Assembly: GCA_046726955.1 (NCBI GenBank)
Contig: JBKPBQ010000298.1
Coordinates: forward strand, 1 to 5,933
Length of the DNA: 5,933 nt
Direction of reading: 5' to 3'
From: CAVPGH01 sp046726955
GTDB lineage: Bacteria > Acidobacteriota > Vicinamibacteria > Fen-336
Positions 1 to 5,730 of this stretch are shown here, in pieces. The position numbers and the translations under genes are program-made. The first letter of the stretch is position 1. The number at the start of each line of letters is the position of its first letter. The notes beneath the pieces are model-generated. The model did not search any database and had not been told where the DNA came from. It saw nothing but the letters and a program-made list of their open reading frames with translations.

Positions 1-19
1 CGTCCGGGCGATGAGGTAA
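1..19 (+). other. Possible 3' tail of an upstream gene
   Basis: Two plus-strand stop codons lie just before the enoyl-CoA hydratase gene: TGA at 12-14 and TAA at 17-19, in different frames. Either could end a preceding gene, and the reading ending at TAA would finish ...VRAMR. The fragment is far too short to identify. The tight spacing to the next start (13 to 18 bases) and the direction suggest that the hydratase is an internal gene of an operon beginning outside the window. This is inference only. Confidence 0.3.
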
Positions 20-32
20 TATCCGGAGCGAC

Positions 33-806
33 TTGGGCTATCGCAACCTCATCCTGGCCCGGGACGGCCGTCTCGCCGTCATCACCGTGAACCGGCCGGA
101 GGTGCGCAACGCGCTCGACCTCGAGACGGTCGAGGAGCTGCACGCGGCGCTCGGCGAGGTCTCGCGCGCCCGAGCGGGTGTCCTGATCCTGACCGGGGCT
201 GGCGACAAGGCGTTCGTCTCCGGGGCCGACATCAACGCCATACGCACCCGGCGCCGGGACGACGCGCTCGCCTCCATCAACTCCCGCCTCATGTCCGTGG
301 TCGAGAGCCACGACGCGGTGACGATCGCCGCCGTGAACGGCGTCGCGCTCGGCGGGGGCTGCGAGCTCGCCCTCGCCTGCGACCTCCGGATCGCCGCGGA
401 GCACGCGGTGTTCGGCCAGCCGGAGGCCGCGCTCGGCATCATTCCCGGCGCCGGAGCCACCCAGCGCCTCCCCCGCATCGTGGGCCTGGGACGCGCCAAG
501 GAGCTGGTCCTCACGGGCGCGCGCTGGGACGCGGCCAAGGCGCTCGCGGCGGGCCTCGTGAGCGAGGTCGTCCCCGCCGCCGATCTCCAAAAGGCGGCGA
601 GGGCGATGGCGGAGCGCGTGCTCGCCCTGGGACCGCTCGCCGTGCGCCTCTCGAAGATGGCCCTGAATGCGTCCAGCCAGATGCCGCTCGCCGCCGGCCT
701 CGTCTACGAGTCCACCGCGCAGGCCATCACGTTCGAGTCCGAGGACAAGAAAGAAGGGACGACCGCCTTCCTGGAAAAGAGGAAGCCCGCCTTCAAGGGC
801 GAATAG
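33..806 (+). CDS. Enoyl-CoA hydratase/isomerase family protein (crotonase)
   Basis: A 257-residue crotonase-fold protein, the usual full length for short-chain enoyl-CoA hydratases, which add water across trans-2-enoyl-CoA in fatty-acid or amino-acid-derived acyl-CoA breakdown in the cytoplasm. Visible landmarks are the N-terminal strand with NRPEVRNAL at about 20-28, the CoA/oxyanion-hole segment FVSGADI at 61-67, GGGCELALACD at 107-117, and FGQPEAALGIIPGAGATQRL at 127-146. Both glutamates expected for hydratase catalysis are present (Glu111 and Glu131). The C-terminus has the typical FESED...EGTTAFLEKRKPAF tail (234-254). The start is TTG at 33. An in-frame TGA at 12-14 blocks extension, GGAG at 25-28 is a plausible but close ribosome-binding site, and MGYRNL matches usual family N-termini. 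The next gene follows after 9 bases. The intact glutamate pair favours a hydratase over an isomerase, but the exact acyl-CoA substrate cannot be read from the sequence. Confidence 0.93.
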   Translation: MGYRNLILARDGRLAVITVNRPEVRNALDLETVEELHAALGEVSRARAGVLILTGAGDKAFVSGADINAIRTRRRDDALASINSRLMSVVESHDAVTIAAVNGVALGGGCELALACDLRIAAEHAVFGQPEAALGIIPGAGATQRLPRIVGLGRAKELVLTGARWDAAKALAAGLVSEVVPAADLQKAARAMAERVLALGPLAVRLSKMALNASSQMPLAAGLVYESTAQAITFESEDKKEGTTAFLEKRKPAFKGE

Positions 807-810
807 GGGG
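805..810 (+). promoter_or_regulatory. Ribosome-binding site of the 70-residue membrane protein
   Basis: AGGGGG begins inside the TAG stop of the hydratase gene and ends five bases before the ATG at 816. It supports translation of the small gene and suggests coupling to termination of the hydratase. Confidence 0.6.
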
Positions 811-815
811 ACCAG

Positions 816-1028
816 ATGCGCAACTTCGGCGGAATCCTGCTGCTCGTCGGGATCTTCGGGTTCGTCTACTGCGGCTCGCAGATGGACAAGTACCCTCCCG
901 TCCCGGACGGGAAGTCGATCAGCGAGAGCCTGGAGTACCCCGCGGGCAAGTGGGACGTCGGTCGATACGCGTGCGCGCTGGCCGCCGGCTTCGGGCTGCT
1001 CATGGCGATGTTCCCGAAAGGGCGCTGA
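816..1028 (+). CDS. Small two-helix membrane protein, function unknown
   Basis: A 70-residue protein of unrecognised function. Residues 5-20 (GGILLLVGIFGFVYCG) and about 50-66 (RYACALAAGFGLLMAMF) form two hydrophobic segments, joined by a polar, proline-containing loop of about 30 residues (QMDKYPPVPDG... to ...GKWDVG). The protein ends in FPKGR. A hairpin-like inner-membrane protein is the simplest reading. Cys19 follows the first hydrophobic run, but FVYC is not a good lipobox, so a lipoprotein is less likely. It has an ATG start with AGGGGG at 805-810, five bases upstream, a strong ribosome-binding site. It sits 9 bases after the hydratase stop and 11 bases before the start of the LOG-family gene, so it is probably translated from the same transcript. 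The good ribosome-binding site, membrane-like composition and snug fit between two real genes support a true gene. Confidence 0.75.
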   Translation: MRNFGGILLLVGIFGFVYCGSQMDKYPPVPDGKSISESLEYPAGKWDVGRYACALAAGFGLLMAMFPKGR

Positions 1029-1039
1029 AGCGCGGCCGC

Positions 1040-1594
1040 TTGACCCGCGTCTGCGTCTTCTGCGGCTCGACGCCCGGGCGCGATCCGCGCCACCTCGCGT
1101 CCGCCCTCGCGCTCGGCCGGCTCCTCGCGGAGCGGCGGCTCCACCTCGTGTACGGCGGGGCCAGGGTCGGGCTCATGGGCGCGCTGGCCGACGAGGTCCT
1201 GACGCGCGGAGGCACGGTGACGGGCGTCATCCCCCGCGGCCTCGTGGAGCGCGAGGTTGCGCACACGTCGCTGCTCGACCTTCGCGTCGTCGCCGACATG
1301 CACGCGCGCAAGGCGCTCATGACCGACCTCGCCGACGCGTTCGTCGCCCTCCCCGGCGGCTTCGGGACGCTGGAGGAGCTCTTCGAGGTCGTGACCTGGG
1401 TCAAGCTCGGCATCCACGACAAGCCGGTGGGCCTGCTGAACGTCGCCGGTTACTACGACGGCCTGCTGCGCCAGGTGGAGCAGGCGGTCTCGGAATCGTT
1501 CGTGGCCCCGTTGGAGAGGGAGCGGCTCGTCGTGGCGGAGGATCCCTCGTCGCTCCTCGACCAGCTCGAGCGGCGCGCCCTCGCGCGCTCGTGA
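1040..1594 (+). CDS. LOG family (TIGR00730) nucleoside 5'-monophosphate phosphoribohydrolase
   Basis: A 184-residue Rossmann-fold protein of the LOG family, formerly mis-called lysine decarboxylase. Characterised members split the N-glycosidic bond of purine or cytokinin riboside 5'-monophosphates, releasing the base and ribose 5-phosphate in the cytosol. Landmarks, numbered from the TTG start: VCVFCGS at 4-10, VYGGARVGLMG at 37-47, MHARK at 87-91 and PGGFGTLEE at 105-113. The family's catalytic pair is expected to be Arg90 and Glu113, and both are present. Length is typical. The start chosen is TTG at 1040, because translation there begins MTRVCVFCGS like relatives. The longer frame back to 950 would add a basic tail that overlaps the small membrane-protein gene out of frame. 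The ribosome-binding site is weak (GAAG at 1027-1030). Many bacterial members act on AMP or have no known physiological role, so a hormone role is not implied. It is probably the last gene of the plus-strand run. Confidence 0.9.
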   Translation: MTRVCVFCGSTPGRDPRHLASALALGRLLAERRLHLVYGGARVGLMGALADEVLTRGGTVTGVIPRGLVEREVAHTSLLDLRVVADMHARKALMTDLADAFVALPGGFGTLEELFEVVTWVKLGIHDKPVGLLNVAGYYDGLLRQVEQAVSESFVAPLERERLVVAEDPSSLLDQLERRALARS

Positions 1595-1622
1595 CCGAGA
1601 TCTTTCCCCGTCTGGCGCACGC

Positions 1623-3722
1623 CTAACGCTTGATCACGCGCAGCAGATCGCTGTAGGAGTCCGTCCAGACGGGCAGGCCCGGCGTGTTCACGGCGAGGGG
1701 CACGCCGGCCCCCCACACCTGCGGGTCGTCGAGCAGCTCGCCGCCCGGGGCGAGCAGGATCCAGTCCGACGGCCAGGCGTCGAGGATGCCCATGGAGAAG
1801 AAGTAGCCGAGGCGCAGGCCGAGCACGCCCGCGATGCCCTGGGTGACGGGCTTGAGGTCGAGGTAGCGGTTCGAGACGTGAACCGCCACGACGCCGTCCG
1901 GCGCGCGCAGGTGGCGGAGGTACACGGCGACGGCCTCCCGCGTCAGGAGATGGACGGGAATCGAGTCGCTGCTGAAGGCGTCCACCGCCAGCACGTCGAA
2001 CTGCCGCGGCGGCTCGCGCTCCAGGGAGAGACGCGCGTCGCCCTGAACGATCGTCGTCTCCGCCGGCGATTCGCGGAGGTAGGTGAACGTCGGGCGCTCT
2101 CCCTGCGAGAGGGCGATCACCTGCGGGTTGATCTCGTAGAAGACGAAGGCGTCCCCCGGCCGGCCGTAGGCGGCGAGCGTCCCCACTCCCAGGCCCACGC
2201 AGCCCACGCGCAGGGGAAGGCCGGCGAGGCGGCGGGGATGGCGCTCCAGGGCCAGGCCGACTCCCGTTCGCTCGCCGTAGTACGTGGTGGGCTCGCGACG
2301 GCGCTCCGGGGCCATGAGCTGCAGGCCGTGGATGATCCGGCCGTGCTTGAGTTGCACCATCTCGAGGTCCGTCCCCGGGTCGTGACGGATCACCCGCAGC
2401 ACGCCGTAGAAGTTCCGGACGATCATCTCCGCGCCGCGGTAGCTGTCCTGGACGTGGAACGAGAGAGCCACGGCCAGCGCCGCTACCCAGGCCACCACCG
2501 AAGCTCGGAGCGCCCAGACGAGATGGCGGGGCCCGCGGTTGAGCCAGGAGCCCTCGTCGCGCAAGACGGCGAGGAGCAGCACCACCGGCCCCGCGAGGAG
2601 CGCTGTGTGCAGCTCGAAGAACGACGGGAAGAGGCGCGGCGCCACGATGCCCGTGAAGATCCCGCCCGCGGCGCCCCCCGCGGCGACCACGAGATAGAAG
2701 ACGGTGAGGCGCTCGGCCCGCGGCTTGAGGCGGGCGAGCTCGCCGTGGCAGGTCAGGCCGCACACGAGGAGAACCAGGGAGAAGACGGCGATCTGCGTCC
2801 GGGCCCCGAGGAGCGTGCCCTTGTAGAGCGCGAGCGTGCCCGCGCCGGCCGCGAACACGAGGAGGGCGAGGAACGCCTCGCGGCGATAGAGGTGCCCGTA
2901 CTCGAAGCAGAGCACGAACGTGAGGAGGTACAGCGCGAGCGGGAGCATCCAAAGGAGCGGCACCACCGCGAGCTCCTGGCAGAGCTGGCTCGTGACGGCG
3001 AGGAACATGACGGAGGGGACGGCGGCGAGACCGAACCAGAGGGCGACGAGACCGGGCGCCAGCCTCCCCGCCTCCCTGGCGTCGGCGGCGGGAGGAGGTG
3101 CCGCCCGTCCGAAGGACCAGGCGCAGGAGGCCGTGACGATCGCGAAGGCGAGGAAGCCGGCCGTCCAGAGCCGGGCCTGGACGGGAACCGTCAGCAGCGG
3201 CTCCGCGACGAGCGGGTAGCCGAGAAGGCCGAGGAGCGATCCGAGGTTCGACAGGGCATAGAGCCGGTACGGCGAGCGGCCGGGAAACGCGCGTGCATAC
3301 CAGCTCTGGAGGAGGGGACCGGTGGCGGCCAGGGCCAGATACGGAAGTGCTACCGCGACGCCGAGGAGCTCCAGGATCCGCGCCACGGGCGGGTCCTCGG
3401 GACCGGGCTTCCAGGCGTCGGGGGGCGTGAGGGGGGACGGCCAGGTTGCGGCGCGGACGACGAGGAGCGCCGCGGCCAGGCCGAGGAGGGCGAGGTGGAC
3501 GCTGCGCTGCCGCGAGGGTGACGCGCGCGCGAGCGCGTGCGCGTACGCGTACCCGAGGAGCAGGAAGACCTGGAAGAACAGCATGCACGTCGTCCACACC
3601 GCGGCCGCTCCTCCGAACCAGGGGAGCAGGTGCTTGCCCAGGACGAACTGCACGTCGAAGAGCAGGACCGCGGAGAGGAAGACCGACGAGGCGTAGGCGG
3701 CGCGGGGCGAGGGACCTCGCAT
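1623..3722 (-). CDS. Fused MFS-like membrane / spermidine synthase-like protein
   Basis: A 699-residue two-part protein. Residues ~8-425 are very hydrophobic, with about 11-13 likely membrane helices. The opening region (FLSAVLLF... LLPWFGGAAAVWTTCMLFFQ ...GYAYAH, about 15-62) is characteristic of proteins annotated as fused MFS/spermidine synthase. Residues ~450-699 form a soluble spermidine-synthase-like, S-adenosyl-nucleoside-binding fold: GRIIHG at 461-466, TTYYG at 479-483, glycine motif VGCVGLGVGTLAAYG at 506-520, acidic FVFYEINP at 526-533, GDARLSL at 561-567 and VDAFSSDSIPVHLLT at 580-594. The membrane part would tether this domain to the inner membrane. The start is ATG at 3722. An in-frame TAG at 3738-3740 limits extension and no strong Shine-Dalgarno is visible. 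The glycine motif has Val513 where polyamine synthases carry an aspartate, so spermidine synthesis should not be assumed. Substrate and role of this family are unknown to me. It lies 88 bases downstream of the ABC ATPase gene and converges on the LOG-family gene. Confidence 0.9.
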   Translation of the reverse strand: MRGPSPRAAYASSVFLSAVLLFDVQFVLGKHLLPWFGGAAAVWTTCMLFFQVFLLLGYAYAHALARASPSRQRSVHLALLGLAAALLVVRAATWPSPLTPPDAWKPGPEDPPVARILELLGVAVALPYLALAATGPLLQSWYARAFPGRSPYRLYALSNLGSLLGLLGYPLVAEPLLTVPVQARLWTAGFLAFAIVTASCAWSFGRAAPPPAADAREAGRLAPGLVALWFGLAAVPSVMFLAVTSQLCQELAVVPLLWMLPLALYLLTFVLCFEYGHLYRREAFLALLVFAAGAGTLALYKGTLLGARTQIAVFSLVLLVCGLTCHGELARLKPRAERLTVFYLVVAAGGAAGGIFTGIVAPRLFPSFFELHTALLAGPVVLLLAVLRDEGSWLNRGPRHLVWALRASVVAWVAALAVALSFHVQDSYRGAEMIVRNFYGVLRVIRHDPGTDLEMVQLKHGRIIHGLQLMAPERRREPTTYYGERTGVGLALERHPRRLAGLPLRVGCVGLGVGTLAAYGRPGDAFVFYEINPQVIALSQGERPTFTYLRESPAETTIVQGDARLSLEREPPRQFDVLAVDAFSSDSIPVHLLTREAVAVYLRHLRAPDGVVAVHVSNRYLDLKPVTQGIAGVLGLRLGYFFSMGILDAWPSDWILLAPGGELLDDPQVWGAGVPLAVNTPGLPVWTDSYSDLLRVIKR

Positions 3723-3810
3723 GTCGCGCTCGCGAGCCTACCACGCCCTCGCGGGGCAGTTGCTCTCAGTTCCCGGGTGCAGTTCCCGACCACGAACACC
3801 CGCCCGTTGC
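3723..3810 (-). promoter_or_regulatory. 88-base spacer with 9-base direct repeats and a palindrome upstream of the fused gene
   Basis: This gap between the ATPase stop and the fused membrane-protein start contains CAGTTCCCG twice on the plus strand, at 3767-3775 and 3780-3788 (13-base period). A partial CAGTT copy lies at 3757-3761. The perfect 10-base palindrome GCTCGCGAGC (3728-3737) lies just upstream of the ATG. Such repeats could be an operator, but no convincing -35/-10 pair or terminator hairpin was seen. A regulatory role is inference. Confidence 0.3.
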
Positions 3811-4872
3811 TCACTCCTCTTCGATCCGCCGTTCCGTCACACCGTCGAACCAGTGGAGCTTCTCTCCGGAAAGCCGCACGCGGAGCGTCTCCGGCCACGA
3901 TCGCGAGGGACCCAGCGCGCGCAGCGTCTCGTCCCCGATCCGCAGGGTGACCAGAGTGCGATCACCGAGCGGTTCCGCGAGCTCGACGACACCGCGGAAG
4001 CTTCCGCCCTCCACAGCCTCGCTCAACTCGACGTCCTCGGGCCTTATTCCGACGTACAGTTCCGCGCTTTCCCCGCCGATCGCCGCCGGTAGGGGCAGCT
4101 CGAACCCCCGCAGGGCGAGTGTCTTCTCCCGCCGCGATCCGCGCCAGATCGTCATCCGAGGGCTCCCGACGAACGTCGCCGTGAAGAGGTCGGCGGGCCG
4201 CGCGTACAGATCGAGAGGAGGGCCGCACTGGCGGACACGCCCGTCCCGCAGGACCAGGACTTCGTCGGAGAGGCTGAGCGCCTCGGCCTGATCGTGCGTG
4301 ACGTAGATGACGGTCGCGCCGAGGCGGCGGAAGAGGGACTTCAGCTCGGCGCGCATCCCTTCGCGCAGGAGCGCATCGAGGTTGGAGAGGGGCTCATCCA
4401 TCAGGTACAGCCGGGGCCGCCGCGCCAGGGCCCGGCCGAGTGCCACGCGTTGTTGCTGGCCCCCGGAGAGCGCCCCCGGCCGCCGGTCGAGGAGTCCTTC
4501 GACCCCGAGCAGGGCGGCCGTTTCCCGCACGCGCTCCTGGACGAGCTCGCGCGGCATCCCGCGCACCTCGAGCGCGAGGGACAGGTTCCGCCGGACCGTG
4601 AGGTGCGGATAGAGGGCGTAGTTCTGGAAGACGAACCCGACGTCGCGCTTGCCGGGAGGGACGTCGTCGAGCGGAGCCCCGTCGAGCGTCAGGCGGCCCT
4701 CGGTCATGCGCTCGAGGCCGGCGATGATGCGAAGGAGCGTCGACTTCCCGCAGCCCGAGGGTCCGAGCAGCGTGAGCACACGCCCTGGATGCGCCACGAA
4801 GGAAACGCCGTCCAGGCCGAGGACGCCGCCCGGAAAGACCTTGCGGATGCCCTCGCCCCGAAGCTCGCCCAC
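3811..4872 (-). CDS. Sugar-type ABC importer ATP-binding protein (MalK/UgpC family)
   Basis: A 353-residue ATPase subunit that drives uptake through the two permeases encoded just upstream, acting on the cytoplasmic face of the inner membrane. The nucleotide-binding domain (~4-235) is complete: Walker A GPSGCGKST 37-45, Q-loop Gln83 in FVFQNYALYPH, signature LSGGQQQR 135-142, Walker B LYLMDEP 155-161, D-loop SNLD 163-166 and H-loop His193 in YVTHDQAEAL. The C-terminal part (~236-350) is a TOBE/OB-fold regulatory domain with the family marker GIRPEDVEL at 275-283. This domain and the length place it with the CUT1 importers of oligosaccharides, polyols or glycerol-3-phosphate. The substrate is not readable. 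The start is GTG at 4872. The permease stop TGA lies in the same frame two codons upstream, so no earlier start is possible. AAGGG lies seven bases upstream, within the end of the permease gene. Translational coupling to the permease is likely. Confidence 0.95.
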   Translation of the reverse strand: MGELRGEGIRKVFPGGVLGLDGVSFVAHPGRVLTLLGPSGCGKSTLLRIIAGLERMTEGRLTLDGAPLDDVPPGKRDVGFVFQNYALYPHLTVRRNLSLALEVRGMPRELVQERVRETAALLGVEGLLDRRPGALSGGQQQRVALGRALARRPRLYLMDEPLSNLDALLREGMRAELKSLFRRLGATVIYVTHDQAEALSLSDEVLVLRDGRVRQCGPPLDLYARPADLFTATFVGSPRMTIWRGSRREKTLALRGFELPLPAAIGGESAELYVGIRPEDVELSEAVEGGSFRGVVELAEPLGDRTLVTLRIGDETLRALGPSRSWPETLRVRLSGEKLHWFDGVTERRIEEE

Positions 4873-4875
4873 CCC

Positions 4876-5730
4876 TCAGCCCTTGATCGCGCCGCGCGTG
4901 AGGCCGCTCGCGATGCGTCGCTCGAAGGCGAGCACGAGGAGCACGAGCGGAGCCGTGGTGATGACGATTGCGGCCGAGAGCTGGCCCCACGGAATCTCGT
5001 AGATCGAGGCCCCGCCCACGCTCGCGATCCCCGCGGTCACGGTCTTGCCGGCGTCGCGGGTCATGAACGTGAGCGAGAGCATGAACTCGTTCCAGCAGAA
5101 GATGAACGCGAGGATCGTCGCGGTCACGACCGAGGGCGCGGCCAGGGGTGCGTGGATGCGCGCCAGACGCCCGAGCGGCGTGAGGCCGTCGAGCACCGCG
5201 GCCTCGTCCATCTCCTTCGGCACCTGGCGGAGGCCGCTCTCGATGATCCATACCGAGAGCGGGAGGCTGAGCGCCGCGTAGGGCAGGACGAGCGCGAGCG
5301 AATGGTTCAGGAGGCCGAGCGCGCGCACGCCCTCGTAGAGGGGGAAGAGCAGCAGGATCGGAGGGAACGCGGCGAGGACCAGGAACGCGAGGAGGAAGCG
5401 GTCGCGAGAGCGCGCCCGCATGCGCACGAGCGCGCTCGCGGCGAGCGCGCCCAGGCCGACGGACAGCAGCGTCGCCAGCGCGGAGATCCGGGCGCTGTTC
5501 GCGAGGTACGTCCCGAAGGGCTTCCTCTCCCAGAGCGCCTGGAAATGCTCGGCCGTGGCCGGGTGCGGGAGGTAGCGGATCGGAACGAGCGTGATCTGCC
5601 GATCGGGCTTGAGGGCCGTGAGCGCCTGCCAGGCGACGGGGCCGAGGCTCCAGACGAGGAGCAGCGACACGCCCACGACCAACGCGGCCGCTCCGATCGC
5701 GCGGGAAACAGGCGGCCGCCCCGCAGTCAA
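4876..5730 (-). CDS. Carbohydrate ABC transporter permease, MalG type
   Basis: An inner-membrane permease of a CUT1-type importer, 284 residues from the TTG at 5730 or 292 from a GTG at 5754. Numbered from the GTG, hydrophobic helices lie at about 19-40, 88-110, 120-140, 150-170, 207-227 and 258-277, giving six segments as expected. The cytoplasmic EAA loop that docks on the ATPase is clear at 184-204 (EAAVLDG ... IHAPLAAP). FCWNEFMLSLTF (219-230) and the closing GLTRGAIKG are typical of MalG-like proteins. TTG at 5730 is preferred because GGAGGG (5735-5740) sits four bases upstream and the start overlaps the previous gene's stop as TTGA. The GTG has no visible ribosome-binding site and would give a 28-base overlap. 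The ATPase gene follows after three bases. With the partial permease upstream it should form the heterodimeric channel. Confidence 0.93.
   Translation of the reverse strand: MTAGRPPVSRAIGAAALVVGVSLLLVWSLGPVAWQALTALKPDRQITLVPIRYLPHPATAEHFQALWERKPFGTYLANSARISALATLLSVGLGALAASALVRMRARSRDRFLLAFLVLAAFPPILLLFPLYEGVRALGLLNHSLALVLPYAALSLPLSVWIIESGLRQVPKEMDEAAVLDGLTPLGRLARIHAPLAAPSVVTATILAFIFCWNEFMLSLTFMTRDAGKTVTAGIASVGGASIYEIPWGQLSAAIVITTAPLVLLVLAFERRIASGLTRGAIKG

Noticed and set aside
816..872. Lipoprotein signal peptide at the start of the 70-residue protein (Cys19)
   Set aside because: The residues before the cysteine (F-V-Y) do not fit a lipobox. A simple membrane helix explains the segment.
950..1039. 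N-terminal extension of the LOG-family protein from the ATG at 950
   Set aside because: It adds 30 basic residues not typical of the family and overlaps the small membrane-protein gene by 79 bases. The TTG at 1040 begins exactly at the conserved first strand.
667..1626. 319-codon plus-strand open frame spanning the hydratase end, the small gene and the LOG-family gene
   Set aside because: Low-complexity Ser/Arg/Pro sequence that overlaps three better-supported genes in other frames.
1878..3521. 547-codon open frame on the plus strand, antisense to the fused membrane protein gene
   Set aside because: The predicted product is dominated by Arg, Glu, Gly and His with no fold or motif. It mirrors the codon-position GC bias of the real minus-strand gene, whose product has clear domains.
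1453..3744. 763-codon minus-strand open frame overlapping both the fused gene and the end of the LOG-family gene
   Set aside because: Arg/Pro/Gly-rich with no motif. It lies in another frame of a gene with recognised membrane and synthase-like domains.
3723..3810. Sigma-70-type promoter in the spacer
   Set aside because: Only a poor -10-like TAGGCT is visible close to the start codon, and no acceptable -35 at proper distance was found.
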